A stretch of DNA of 64,000 nucleotides from NCBI GenBank assembly GCA_031384605.1, contig JANNAT010000083.1, forward strand, positions 1 to 64,000. The letters are read 5' to 3'. Made by a program: the position numbers and the translations under genes. Shown piece by piece: positions 18,421 to 27,841 of this stretch (its first letter is position 1; the number at the start of each line of letters is the position of its first letter). A model generated the notes under the pieces. The model searched no databases. It was not told where the DNA came from and saw nothing but the letters and a program-made list of their open reading frames with translations. The DNA comes from JANNAT01 sp031384605. Its GTDB lineage: Bacteria > Pseudomonadota > Alphaproteobacteria > Rhodobacterales > Rhodobacteraceae.

Positions 18421-20744
18421 GCATGGGCAAATCCCTGCCGCATGACGCAGCCGCGCTGCATGTTACCGGTGCCGCGCGGTATGTTGATGACATTGCGCTG
18501 CCCGCAGATGCGCTGCATCTGGCCTTCGGGCTGTCGACCTGCGCGCATGGCGAGATCACCGCAATCAATCTGACGGCGGTGCGCGCAGCGCCCGGTGTTG
18601 TGTTGGTGCTGTCTGCGGCAGATTTTGCCGAGATGCCCGATTGCAGCCCTTCGGCCCATGATGAACCGCTGCTGGCAACCGGGACGGTTCATTACGCGGG
18701 CCAGCCGGTGTTTTTGGTGGTGGCCGACAGCCATCTGGCTGCCCGCCGGGCTGCGCGCCTGGCCAAGATCGACTACGCCGCGCGCCCGGCCCTGCTGACG
18801 ATTGATCAGGCAATGGCTGCGAATGCACGGTTTGAACGGGGCCCGGTTGTCTGGGTCAAGGGGGATGCGGCGACGGCCATTGCTGCGGCCCCACACCAGA
18901 TTACCGGCAGCTTTGAGGTGGGCGGGCAGGAACATTTCTATCTGGAGGGCCAAGTCGCCGCATGTCTTCCGCAAGAAGGCGGCGACATGGTGGTGCTGTC
19001 GTCCACCCAGCATCCGACGGAAATTCAACACAAAGTCGCCCATGCCTTGCACATTCCAATGTCAGCCGTGCGCGTCGAAGTACGCCGGATGGGTGGCGGC
19101 TTTGGCGGCAAGGAAAGTCAGGGCAATGCGCTGGCCATCGCCTGTGCAGTTGCCGCCCGCGCCACGGGGCGGCCCTGCAAAATGCGCTATGACCGCGATG
19201 ACGATATGATGATTACCGGCAAGCGCCACGATCTGCGGATTTTGTATCGCGCAGGGATTGATGATCAGGGCCGGATTTTAGGGCTGGAATTTAGCCATCT
19301 GGTGCGGTGTGGCTGGGCGCAGGATTTATCGCTGCCAGTGGCAGACCGTGCCATGCTGCATGCTGACAATTGCTATCACTTGCCCGCCATTCGTATTGAA
19401 TCGCACCGCCTGCGAACCAACACCCAAAGTGCGACCGCGTTTCGTGGCTTTGGCGGCCCGCAGGGGATGATCGGGATCGAGCGGGTGATGGACCATGCGG
19501 CCTTTGCCGTTGGGCGCGATCCTTTGGCCGTGCGGCGGGCGAATTTCTATGCCGGGATGACTGACAAGCTTGCCTCTGGCGGAGGTATTTTTACCAACGT
19601 GAAAGCCCAGACCACCCCCTATCACATGCCGGTTGAGGATTTTATCGGGCATGAACTGGTCGCGCGATTAGAACAAACATCGGATTACCCGGCGCGGCGG
19701 GCGGCGATTAACGCGTGGAACGCCGGCAGCCCGATCTTGAAACGCGGCATCGCATTGACCCCGGTAAAATTCGGGATTTCTTTTACCCTGACCCATCTTA
19801 ATCAAGCCGGGGCTTTGGTGCATGTCTATCAGGATGGGTCTATCCAATTGAACCATGGCGGCACTGAAATGGGGCAAGGCCTGTTCCAGAAGGTGGCCCA
19901 AGTGGCGGCGGGCGTGTTTGGCGTCGATGTAGATCTGGTCAAGATCACAGCCACGGATACCGGAAAAGTGCCAAATACATCGGCCACTGCGGCGTCATCG
20001 GGGGCCGATCTGAACGGCATGGCGGTGCGTGCCGCGTGCCTGACCATCCGTGACCGCCTGGCGGCGTTTTTGGGGGGCAAGTTTGGCGTGGCCCCGGACC
20101 GGGTGAAATTTGAAGCAGGCCAGGTGCGCGTCGCAGGCGAAGTGTTCGGTTTTGCCCAAGTCGTTGCTTGGGCCTATCAGGCACGGGTTTCGCTATCGTC
20201 CACCGGATATTACGCGACCCCTAAAATCATTTGGGACAGGGTGCGCGGATCAGGGCGGCCGTTTTTGTATTTAGCCTATGGGGCCGCGGTGACCGAAGTG
20301 GTGATCGACACGCTGACCGGCGAAAACCGTATCCTGCGGGCTGATCTGTTGCACGATACGGGCACCAGCCTGAACCCCGCACTGGACATCGGCCAAATCG
20401 AAGGGGCCTATGTGCAAGGGGCGGGTTGGTTGACCACCGAAGAATTGGTGTGGGATGATAAGGGCGTGTTGAAAACCCACGCGCCCAGCACCTATAAAAT
20501 ACCGGTCTGCTCTGACCGCCCTCCGGTCTTTAATGTGGCGCTTTGGGATCAACCTAACAGCGAAGACACCGTAGGCAAATCCAAAGCCGTCGGAGAGCCG
20601 CCGTTGATGCTGGGGATTTCGGCCTTTTATGCGCTGTCAGACGCAGTTGCGGCCTGTGGCGATGGCACAACTTACGCTGCATTGGATGCCCCCGCCACGC
20701 CGGAACGCGTGCTGGCTGCCGTGCAAAGGCAGCGCCATGACTGA
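18417..20744 (+). CDS. xdhB: Xanthine dehydrogenase large (molybdopterin) subunit
   Basis: The catalytic molybdenum-cofactor subunit, 775 residues. Family motifs are visible: the cofactor-binding GGGFGGKES (near 223), the substrate-arginine loop TAFRGFGGPQG (near 342), GGTEMGQGLFQKVAQVAAG (near 480) and, near the C-terminus, GEPPLMLG with the catalytic glutamate. The chosen GTG overlaps the xdhA stop (GTGA); an ATG two codons later is equally possible. It works with XdhA as an (AB)2 enzyme in the cytoplasm, after cofactor loading by XdhC. Confidence 0.95.
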   Translation: MSMGKSLPHDAAALHVTGAARYVDDIALPADALHLAFGLSTCAHGEITAINLTAVRAAPGVVLVLSAADFAEMPDCSPSAHDEPLLATGTVHYAGQPVFLVVADSHLAARRAARLAKIDYAARPALLTIDQAMAANARFERGPVVWVKGDAATAIAAAPHQITGSFEVGGQEHFYLEGQVAACLPQEGGDMVVLSSTQHPTEIQHKVAHALHIPMSAVRVEVRRMGGGFGGKESQGNALAIACAVAARATGRPCKMRYDRDDDMMITGKRHDLRILYRAGIDDQGRILGLEFSHLVRCGWAQDLSLPVADRAMLHADNCYHLPAIRIESHRLRTNTQSATAFRGFGGPQGMIGIERVMDHAAFAVGRDPLAVRRANFYAGMTDKLASGGGIFTNVKAQTTPYHMPVEDFIGHELVARLEQTSDYPARRAAINAWNAGSPILKRGIALTPVKFGISFTLTHLNQAGALVHVYQDGSIQLNHGGTEMGQGLFQKVAQVAAGVFGVDVDLVKITATDTGKVPNTSATAASSGADLNGMAVRAACLTIRDRLAAFLGGKFGVAPDRVKFEAGQVRVAGEVFGFAQVVAWAYQARVSLSSTGYYATPKIIWDRVRGSGRPFLYLAYGAAVTEVVIDTLTGENRILRADLLHDTGTSLNPALDIGQIEGAYVQGAGWLTTEELVWDDKGVLKTHAPSTYKIPVCSDRPPVFNVALWDQPNSEDTVGKSKAVGEPPLMLGISAFYALSDAVAACGDGTTYAALDAPATPERVLAAVQRQRHD

Positions 20745-20794
20745 CCGAGGCGGCGGAAATTTTTTGCCGCAAAAATCTCTGACCGGGGGGCGGG

Positions 20795-21745
20795 ATGTTT
20801 GATCTTTTGGCCTTAAAACACGCAGTGATGTGCCACGGTCGGGTGGCGCGGGTGGTGATTGCCGCCTTTGACGGATCATCGCCGCGCGAAGTTGGGGCGT
20901 CGATGTTGGTCTGGGCCGAGGGGCAATCTGGCACTATTGGCGGCGGGGCGCTGGAGTGGCAGGCAGCGGCGCGGGCGCGCGATACGTTGGCCAGTGGCGA
21001 CGCGCGGTTTGACCGCCACACTTTGGGGCCAGCGTTGGGTCAATGCTGCGGTGGCGTCGTCAGCCTTTTGACCGAAGTTTATGATGCAAAAAGCCTTGCA
21101 CATCTTGGCCCTGACCTGATCGCGCGGGCGCTGCCGGGCAAGGCTGAAACCGGCCAGACGATGCCGATGGCTGTCGCGCGGCTGGCGGCGGATGCGCGCG
21201 GGCAAGGGGCAATGCCAGCGTCGGGGATCGTGCAAGGCTGGATGATTGAACCGGTATCGCGCACGCAACGGCAGCTTTGGATCTGGGGGGCCGGACATGT
21301 GGGCCGTGCGGTTGTGGCCGTGATGGCCCCGCTGCCGGGCGTGGCGATCACGTGGGTAGACACGGGGCCTGACCGGTTTCCCGTTGATCTGCCCGGCAAT
21401 GTGCGCGCGCTGCCCGTGGCTGACCCCGGTCTTGCGGTGGCTTTGGCCCCGAAGGATGCGGAACATATTGTGCTGACCTATTCGCATGCGGTTGATCTGG
21501 AACTGTGCCACCGCCTGTTAGCCCATGGCTTTGCCCGTGCCGGTTTGATCGGTTCAGCCACCAAATGGGCGCGGTTTCGTGGCCGTCTGGCCGCTTTGGG
21601 CCATGCGCCGCTGTCGATTGCCCGGATTGACTGCCCGATTGGCGATCCCGGCCTTGGCAAACACCCGCAAGCCATTGCCATCGGCGTGGCGACGACATTT
21701 TTGTCGCCAAAAGCAGCCGCCGGGCAAAAGGAGAACGCGCTGTGA
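20795..21745 (+). CDS. xdhC: Xanthine dehydrogenase accessory protein
   Basis: XdhC binds molybdenum cofactor, promotes its sulfuration and delivers it to XdhB. The 316-residue chain has the XdhC/CoxI N-terminal domain (GSSPREVGASMLVW, GGGALEWQAA) and a C-terminal Rossmann-like domain (LWIWGAGHVGRAVVAVMAPL, YSHAVDLELCHRLL, GLIGSATKWARF). GGGCGG precedes the ATG. Its stop overlaps the GTG of the following ABC ATPase, coupling cofactor assembly with the transporter genes. Confidence 0.93.
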   Translation: MFDLLALKHAVMCHGRVARVVIAAFDGSSPREVGASMLVWAEGQSGTIGGGALEWQAAARARDTLASGDARFDRHTLGPALGQCCGGVVSLLTEVYDAKSLAHLGPDLIARALPGKAETGQTMPMAVARLAADARGQGAMPASGIVQGWMIEPVSRTQRQLWIWGAGHVGRAVVAVMAPLPGVAITWVDTGPDRFPVDLPGNVRALPVADPGLAVALAPKDAEHIVLTYSHAVDLELCHRLLAHGFARAGLIGSATKWARFRGRLAALGHAPLSIARIDCPIGDPGLGKHPQAIAIGVATTFLSPKAAAGQKENAL

Positions 21746-23280
21746 CCGGTGCAAATCAGCCCATTTTGCTGGCGGTTGACGGCATCACCAAGGCCTATCC
21801 CGGCGTGGTGGCCAATGCCGATGTCAGCTTTGCAATCCGCGCAGGCGAAATTCATGCCCTGCTTGGCGAAAACGGCGCGGGCAAATCAACCTTGGTCAAG
21901 ATGATCTACGGTTTAGTCAAACCAGACAGCGGTCGGATGACGTGGCGCGGCGCGCCCTTTACGCCGGGCAAACCCCGGGCCGCGCGGGCGGCAGGTGTGG
22001 CGATGGTGTTTCAGCATTTCAGCCTGTTTGAGGCGCTGAACGTCGCCGAAAACGTCGCCTTGGGGATGGAGAACCCGCCCGCAATGGGGGCGCTGGCCGA
22101 AAAGATCAGGGCGGTATCAACCGCGTATGGCCTGCCCTTAGACCCAGCGCGACGGGTTGGTGATTTGTCGGCGGGTGAACGTCAGCGGGTCGAGATTATC
22201 CGCTGTTTGCTGCAAGACCCCAAGCTGTTGATCATGGACGAGCCGACATCCGTTCTGACGCCGCAAGAGGTGGAGATTTTGTTTCGCACCTTGCGCCAGT
22301 TGGCGGCCGAAGGGACGTCGATTTTGTATATCAGCCACAAGCTGGAAGAAATTCGCGCGCTGTGTGATACGGCCACAATTTTGCGCCGGGGCCGGGTGGT
22401 GGCCAGTTGCACGCCGCGTGATCGAACTGCGCGCGAAATGGCCGAACTGATGGTGGGCGCGGTTTTGAAGCCGCCAGAGCGGGGCGCGCGGAAAGACTGG
22501 GGCGATGCACAGTCGGCGTTAGTGGTTGCGGGGCTGTCGGTGGCATCCCCCATTCAGTTTGGCACATCGTTGAAGAACGTGACGTTTTGTGTGGCGCGCG
22601 GCGAAGTGCTGGGCATCGCGGGTGTGGCGGGCAATGGGCAAGACGAGTTGCTGCTGGCGCTGTCGGGTGAGATCAGATCGCAGCCCGGCATGGTGCAGGC
22701 GGCGGGGCGGGATATCAGCCGCCTGGGGCCAACCGATCGGCGCGCGGCAGGGTTTGCCTGCGCCCCCGAAGACCGGTTGGGCCATGCCGCAGCGCCTGAC
22801 ATGAGTTTGGTTGAAAACGCGTTTCTAACCGGGGCAGTGCGTAAGGGATTGGTGAAGCATGGCTTTATCAGCTGGGCCGCTGCGCGTAGTTTTGCCGATC
22901 AGATCATTGCAGACTATGACGTGCGAACGCCGGGCAATCATGTGGCGGCACGTGCCTTATCGGGGGGGAATTTGCAGAAATTCGTCATCGGGCGCGAGTT
23001 GTCGCAAACCCCGGATGTGATTGTGATCAACCAGCCCACCTGGGGCGTCGATGCAGCGGCGGCGGCGGCGATCCGGCAGGCCATTCTGAACCGGGCGACG
23101 GCGGGGGCGGCGGTGGTGGTCATCAGCCAGGATTTGGATGAACTTCTGGAGATATCAGACAGTTTTGCAGTGCTGAACGGCGGTGTGCTGACCACGCCAC
23201 GCCCGGTGAAAGGGCTAAGTGTTGATCAGATTGGCCTGATGATGGGCGGCGCGCATGGGATGGAGGCGGCGCATGTGTAA
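21742..23280 (+). CDS. Nucleoside/purine ABC transporter, double ATPase
   Basis: The energising subunit of a BMP-type (nucleoside or purine) ABC importer. The 512 residues contain two ATPase halves. The first has Walker A GENGAGKST, signature LSAGERQRVEIIRCLLQ and Walker B LLIMDEPTSVL; the second has the degenerate GVAGNGQDELLLALSG P-loop and signature LSGGNLQKFVIGREL, as in sugar/nucleoside double ATPases. The GTG start has a strong AAGGAG and overlaps the xdhC stop. The position after xdhABC suggests purine bases or nucleosides as cargo (inference). Confidence 0.9.
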   Translation: MTGANQPILLAVDGITKAYPGVVANADVSFAIRAGEIHALLGENGAGKSTLVKMIYGLVKPDSGRMTWRGAPFTPGKPRAARAAGVAMVFQHFSLFEALNVAENVALGMENPPAMGALAEKIRAVSTAYGLPLDPARRVGDLSAGERQRVEIIRCLLQDPKLLIMDEPTSVLTPQEVEILFRTLRQLAAEGTSILYISHKLEEIRALCDTATILRRGRVVASCTPRDRTAREMAELMVGAVLKPPERGARKDWGDAQSALVVAGLSVASPIQFGTSLKNVTFCVARGEVLGIAGVAGNGQDELLLALSGEIRSQPGMVQAAGRDISRLGPTDRRAAGFACAPEDRLGHAAAPDMSLVENAFLTGAVRKGLVKHGFISWAAARSFADQIIADYDVRTPGNHVAARALSGGNLQKFVIGRELSQTPDVIVINQPTWGVDAAAAAAIRQAILNRATAGAAVVVISQDLDELLEISDSFAVLNGGVLTTPRPVKGLSVDQIGLMMGGAHGMEAAHV

Positions 23281-23290
23281 GACCACAAAA

Positions 23291-23356
23291 AAGGGGGCGG
23301 TCTGCCCCCTCGCCGCGCGGCGGCTCTCCCCCGAGGATATTTTTGAACAGATGAAA
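23291..23356. repeat. Composite hairpin repeat inside the transporter operon
   Basis: A GC hairpin (GGGGGC 23293-23298, GCCCCC 23304-23309) is followed by a GCCGCGCGGCGGC dyad and the tail cccccgaggatatttttgaa, ending 14 bp before the permease start. The same parts are found at about 311, 31668, 40401 and 43808. Its position within an operon means that it cannot be a fully efficient terminator; it may attenuate expression. Confidence 0.65.
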
Positions 23357-23369
23357 CGCGAGGCAGGCG

Positions 23370-24461
23370 ATGATACGGCTTGAAAAACGCCCCACCCCGT
23401 CGCGGTTCTGGCAAGCGGCCACGCCGGTTTTGGCGGTGGTTTTGACGATGCTGGCGGGGGGGGCGATGTTTGGCCTGTTGGGCAAGAACCCGGTCGAAGT
23501 GATCCGCACGATATTCTGGGATCCGTTGTGCGGTGAATTTGCGTGGTATCTGCGAGGGCAGTTGCTGGTCAAGGCGGGGCCTTTGATCTTGATTGCGGTG
23601 GGCCTGTCTTTGGGCTTTCGCGCCGGGATTTGGAATATCGGGGCTGAAGGGCAGTATATCATGGGCGCGATCTTTGGCGCATCCGTGGGGCTGGCGGTGT
23701 TTCCCACCGAAAACCGGCTGATCTATCCGGTGATGGTGATCGCAGGCGCGTTTGGCGGCTGGGCTTGGGCGATGATCCCGGCGATTTTGAAAACGCGTTT
23801 CAACACCAATGAGATTTTAGTGTCTTTGATGCTGGTCTATGTGGCCGAAAAAATTCTGTCCAAAGCGGCACTAGGGTTTTTGCGCAACCCCGAAGGCGCG
23901 GGATTTCCCGGCAGCCGCAATTTTTCCAGCTATCCGGCGGCGTCAAACCCCGAACTGATTGCAGGCACCGGCATGCATTGGGGCGTGGTGGCGGCATTTA
24001 TCGTGGTGATCATGGCCTATGTCTTGCTGCAAAAGCATTTGTTGGGGTTTCAGATCAAACTGGCGGGCCAAGCCCCCCGCGCCGCGCGGTTTCACGGCGT
24101 GAATCCGTCGCGGTTGGTGGTGATGTGTCTGGGTCTGTCGGGCGCGCTGGCCGGATTGGCCGGGATATTCGAAGTGACCGGCCCCGCAGGCCAGATCAGC
24201 CTTGATTTCAACGTGGGCTACGGGTTCACCGCGATTATCGTCGCGTTTTTGGGCAGGCTGAACCCGTTGGGCATCTTACTGGCGGGGCTTTTGATGGCGC
24301 TGACCTATATTGGTGGAGAGATGGCATCGACCAACCTTGGCCTGCCATCGGCCGCGATTCAGGCATTTCAGGGGATGCTGTTGTTTTTCCTGTTGGCGGT
24401 GGATGTGTTGGCGAATTTCCGGCTGCGGATGTTTTCTATGGCCAAGAAAGGGGCGCGATGA
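23370..24461 (+). CDS. Nucleoside/purine ABC transporter permease 1
   Basis: A 363-residue inner-membrane permease of the NupP/YufP type (BPD_transp_2 family). The first membrane helix starts near residue 15 (ATPVLAVVLTMLAGGAMFGL) and about nine more hydrophobic segments follow. The family block GLSLGFRAGIWNIGAEGQYI is near residue 75. GAGGCAGGCG precedes the ATG. It ends in an ATGA-type overlap with permease 2 and would pair with it as a heterodimer on the double ATPase. Confidence 0.9.
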   Translation: MIRLEKRPTPSRFWQAATPVLAVVLTMLAGGAMFGLLGKNPVEVIRTIFWDPLCGEFAWYLRGQLLVKAGPLILIAVGLSLGFRAGIWNIGAEGQYIMGAIFGASVGLAVFPTENRLIYPVMVIAGAFGGWAWAMIPAILKTRFNTNEILVSLMLVYVAEKILSKAALGFLRNPEGAGFPGSRNFSSYPAASNPELIAGTGMHWGVVAAFIVVIMAYVLLQKHLLGFQIKLAGQAPRAARFHGVNPSRLVVMCLGLSGALAGLAGIFEVTGPAGQISLDFNVGYGFTAIIVAFLGRLNPLGILLAGLLMALTYIGGEMASTNLGLPSAAIQAFQGMLLFFLLAVDVLANFRLRMFSMAKKGAR

Positions 24462-25393
24462 TGGATTTCGGCGGCATAAATCCGGCTGTTCTGATCGCGT
24501 CCCTGATGGTGGCCTCGGTGCCCATTCTGTTGGCGGCGATTGGCGAATTGGTCGTCGAAAAGGCGGGCGTTCTGAACCTTGGGGTTGAGGGCATGATGAT
24601 CATCGGGGCGATTTGTGGCTTTATCACAGCCGTGGGCACCGGCAGCCCCTTGATGGGGTTTATCGGCGGGGCGGCGGGTGGGGCTGCGCTTAGTCTGATC
24701 TTTGCGTTTCTGACCCAAGTGTTGTTGGCCAATCAAGTGGCCACGGGGCTGGCGCTGACGATGTTCGGCCTTGGGCTGTCGTCGATGATGGGGCAAGGCT
24801 ATAATGGTATCAAACCGCCTTTGACCAACGCCGTGCCTTTTGGCCCGCTGCGCGATATTCCCGTCATCGGGCAGATAGTGTTCAGCCATGATTGGGTTGT
24901 TTACGCGTCGGTCGCGGTGATTGCCGCCGTTTGGTGGGTGCTGAAATACAGCCGCATGGGCCTGATCCTGCGCGCAGTGGGCGAAAGCCACGAGGCGGCG
25001 CATGCGTTGGGCTACAAGGTTCAACGCATCCGGCTGGGGGCAATTGTGTTTGGCGGGGCGATGGCGGGGTTGGGGGGGGCCTACATAAGTCTGGTGCGGG
25101 TGCCGCAGTGGACAGACGGGATCACGGCGGGCCAAGGCTGGATCGCGCTGGCCATCGTGGTGTTTGCCAGTTGGAAACCGTGGCGGGTGTTAATTGGTGC
25201 TTATCTTTTTGGCGGCATCAGTGTTTTACAGCTTAATTTACAAGCAGCAGGGTCTAGTATCCCTGTGGAATACTTGTCGATGTCGCCATATCTGATAACG
25301 ATTGTCGTGCTGGTTATCATGTCATCTGGCAAGGGTCGTGCATCGCTGAACGCGCCGGCGGCCTTGGGCCAGAATTTCCATGCCTCACGCTAG
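24458..25393 (+). CDS. Nucleoside/purine ABC transporter permease 2
   Basis: A 311-residue NupQ/YufQ-type permease. It shares the block IGELVVEKAGVLNLGVEGMM near the N-terminus with permease 1, followed by repeated hydrophobic helices and the EAAHALGYKVQRIRLGAIVF coupling segment that should contact the ATPase. The start overlaps the stop of permease 1, with AAAGGGG upstream. Together the pair would form the channel for the periplasmic binding protein encoded next. Confidence 0.9.
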   Translation: MMDFGGINPAVLIASLMVASVPILLAAIGELVVEKAGVLNLGVEGMMIIGAICGFITAVGTGSPLMGFIGGAAGGAALSLIFAFLTQVLLANQVATGLALTMFGLGLSSMMGQGYNGIKPPLTNAVPFGPLRDIPVIGQIVFSHDWVVYASVAVIAAVWWVLKYSRMGLILRAVGESHEAAHALGYKVQRIRLGAIVFGGAMAGLGGAYISLVRVPQWTDGITAGQGWIALAIVVFASWKPWRVLIGAYLFGGISVLQLNLQAAGSSIPVEYLSMSPYLITIVVLVIMSSGKGRASLNAPAALGQNFHASR

Positions 25394-25445
25394 AGGCCAA
25401 AATCAACCGGGGCTTCTGCGGCCCCATCCAACGGGAGATTAAGGG

Positions 25446-26528
25446 ATGCTAAGAAGAACATTGTTTGCGACGGCTGCTTTGGGTTTGGGGATGGCCTTTG
25501 CCGGGGCTGCAAGCGCACAAGACAAAACCAAGGCCTGCTTTGTCTATGTTGGGCCTATCGGCGATGGCGGCTGGACGTTTCAGCACGATCAGGGCCGTCT
25601 TGCGGTAGAGGCGGCTTACGGCGACAAGGTAGAAACCGCGTTTCAAGAAAACGTGCCAGAAGGTGCGGATGCAGAACGCGTGATGACACAAATGGCCCTG
25701 TCGGGCTGTAACATCATCTTCACAACGTCTTTCGGCTATATGGATGCGACCAACGCCGTTGCAGCCAAATTCCCGGATGTGAAGTTTGAACATGCCACGG
25801 GATACAAGCGCGACAGCGCCAACGTTTCCACCTATAACGCCCGCTTTTACGAAGGCCGTGCCGTGATGGGCCATATCGCGGGCAAGATGACCAAGTCGGG
25901 CAAGATCGGCTATATCGGATCTTTCCCGATCCCCGAGGTTATTCAGGGCATCAACGCGTCGTTCATCCACGCCAAAAAGGTGAACCCCGATGTGACGATT
26001 TCAGTGGTTTGGGCCTATACTTGGTTTGACCCCGCAAAAGAGGCGGACGCGGCCAAGGCGCTGATCGAACAGGGCGTTGACGTGATCTTGCAGCACACCG
26101 ATTCCACCGCCCCGCTGGCAGAGGCTGCGAAAACCCCCGGCGTGATTGGCTTTGGTCAGGCATCGGATATGGCGGCTTACGCGCCATCGCCGCGCGTGTC
26201 GTCGATTATCGACAACTGGGCCCCATATTATGTTGAACGCGTGGGCGCGGTGATTGATGGCACTTGGGCACAAAAAGACACCTGGGCCGGTATTGGCGGC
26301 GGCGAAGTGCAGATTGGTGCAATCAGTGATGCAGTGCCTGCAGACGTAAAGGCCGAAGCCGAAGCAATGGCAGTGGCCATTGGCGCGGGCACCTATCATC
26401 CGTTCACCGGGCCGCTGAACAAGCAAGACGGTTCGGTGTGGCTGAAAGATGGCGAGGTTGCCAATGATGGCGATCTGTCGGGCATGGGCTTTTACGTCGA
26501 AGGCATCGTTGGCGATATTCCGAAGTAA
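25446..26528 (+). CDS. BMP-family nucleoside/purine-binding protein
   Basis: The periplasmic ligand-binding subunit of the importer, 360 residues. A signal peptide (ATAALGLGMAFAGAASA) is cleaved before QDKTKACFVY. The BMP/PnrA-like fold is shown by YVGPIGDGGWTFQHDQGRLA, EGADAERVMTQMALSGCNII and EGRAVMGHIAGKMTKSGKIG. GGGAGATTAAGGG precedes the ATG. Known family members bind nucleosides or riboflavin; the linked xdhABC genes favour a purine ligand. It is the last gene of the operon and is followed by a terminator. Confidence 0.92.
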   Translation: MLRRTLFATAALGLGMAFAGAASAQDKTKACFVYVGPIGDGGWTFQHDQGRLAVEAAYGDKVETAFQENVPEGADAERVMTQMALSGCNIIFTTSFGYMDATNAVAAKFPDVKFEHATGYKRDSANVSTYNARFYEGRAVMGHIAGKMTKSGKIGYIGSFPIPEVIQGINASFIHAKKVNPDVTISVVWAYTWFDPAKEADAAKALIEQGVDVILQHTDSTAPLAEAAKTPGVIGFGQASDMAAYAPSPRVSSIIDNWAPYYVERVGAVIDGTWAQKDTWAGIGGGEVQIGAISDAVPADVKAEAEAMAVAIGAGTYHPFTGPLNKQDGSVWLKDGEVANDGDLSGMGFYVEGIVGDIPK

Positions 26529-26548
26529 GATTCGGCAAATGCAAACCT

Positions 26549-26577
26549 AAGGCCCGCAGCACTTGCGGGCCTTTATT
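26549..26577 (+). terminator. Intrinsic terminator after the binding-protein gene
   Basis: AAGGCCCGCA (26549-26558) pairs perfectly with TGCGGGCCTT (26564-26573) around a 5-nt loop, followed by tattc. It lies 20 bp after the stop codon and closes the xdhABC-transporter operon. Confidence 0.85.
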
Positions 26578-26680
26578 CATTTTGCGAATTTTACTTTCGT
26601 GATCGTCCGCGATTTAGCATCTGCACCGTTGCACAGCGTTGATCTGGCAAGGATAGTCGCGGCAAAATGGGGTGGGGCGA

Positions 26681-27757
26681 ATGCAAACAGATTTCTTGAT
26701 TATTGGTGGCGGCATCGCCGGAGTATCAACGGCGGAGCGGCTGTCAGGCTTGGGCAGCGTCATCGTTCTGGAAGCCGAGCAAAATCTTGCACATCACGCG
26801 TCTGGCCGGTCGGCCGCCCTATATGAGCCGCATTACGGCCTGCCTGCCGTTGTGGAATTGTCGTTGGCATCAGGTGACTATTTGCGCGGCGCCAAGGATG
26901 TTTTAGCGCCGCGTGGCATGATGATTGTTGGCAAATCGGATGAAGCAGCAGCAATGGTTGATGAGGCTAGGAAATTTGCCTTGGACCCGATTTCGGTGGA
27001 ACAAGCACAAGCAATGGTGCCCATTCTGAACCCAGATATTGTCAAACATATCGCGTGGGGCGCGCATGCCTGGGACATCGACACCGATCTGATGCTGCAG
27101 GGCTTTGCGCGGCAGGCAAAAGAAAATGGTGCGCAGATTATCACCAACGCCCGGGTTACTGCGATAACGCAAAGTGCGAATGGCTGGCAGGTTGTTACGT
27201 CGGCCGGTGAGTTTCAGGCAACTATGATCATAAACGCAGCCGGGGCTTGGGTGGACGGTATAGCCCAAATGGCGGGCGTGCAGCCACTGGGGTTTCAACC
27301 GATGCGCCGGTCGATGGCGCGGCTGCCCGCCCCCGGTGGCCATGATGTGTCGGGTTGGCCAATGATGTTTGGAGTGGGTGAGGCGTGGTATGCCAAACCT
27401 GACGCTGGTGCGCTGATCGTATCACCCGCAGAAGAACACCCGATGGACGCGCACGACGCCTGGGCCGATGACATGGTGCTGGCCGAAGGGCTGGCGCGAT
27501 ATGAAGAAATGGTAACCGAGCCCGTCACACGGCTGTTGTCCAACTGGGCAGGTTTGCGGACATTCTCACGCGACCGGGTGTTGGTGATTGGCCCTGACCC
27601 GCGTGCGCCGTCGTTCTTTTGGCTGGCAGGTCAAGGCGGCTATGGCTTTCAATCCGCGCCAGCGGCCAGCCAGTTGGCGGCAGATTTGATCGCCGGGCGC
27701 GGATCGGATTTATCGGCTGGGTTGGTGGCCGCGCTGTCGCCGGCACGGTTCGGCTGA
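26681..27757 (+). CDS. FAD-dependent amino acid/amine oxidoreductase
   Basis: A 358-residue cytoplasmic flavoprotein of the DAO (glycine/D-amino acid oxidase) family. The start MQTDFLIIGGGIAGVSTAER leads straight into the dinucleotide-binding GxGxxG; ASGRSAALYEPHYG, NAAGAWVDGIAQMAG and the C-terminal FWLAGQGGYGFQSAPAASQL are further FAD contacts. Four codons upstream is another ATG, but the chosen one has GGGGCGA ahead. The substrate is not readable; members act on D-amino acids, glycine, sarcosine or related amines. It appears to be a single gene. Confidence 0.85.
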   Translation: MQTDFLIIGGGIAGVSTAERLSGLGSVIVLEAEQNLAHHASGRSAALYEPHYGLPAVVELSLASGDYLRGAKDVLAPRGMMIVGKSDEAAAMVDEARKFALDPISVEQAQAMVPILNPDIVKHIAWGAHAWDIDTDLMLQGFARQAKENGAQIITNARVTAITQSANGWQVVTSAGEFQATMIINAAGAWVDGIAQMAGVQPLGFQPMRRSMARLPAPGGHDVSGWPMMFGVGEAWYAKPDAGALIVSPAEEHPMDAHDAWADDMVLAEGLARYEEMVTEPVTRLLSNWAGLRTFSRDRVLVIGPDPRAPSFFWLAGQGGYGFQSAPAASQLAADLIAGRGSDLSAGLVAALSPARFG

Positions 27758-27841
27758 CAAGGCAGGGGGTTTCCGCCGACCAAAGGAAATCAGACGCAGC
27801 AAAGCGATGACAACGACAGTGTGTTCGGGCAGTCTTGGCAC

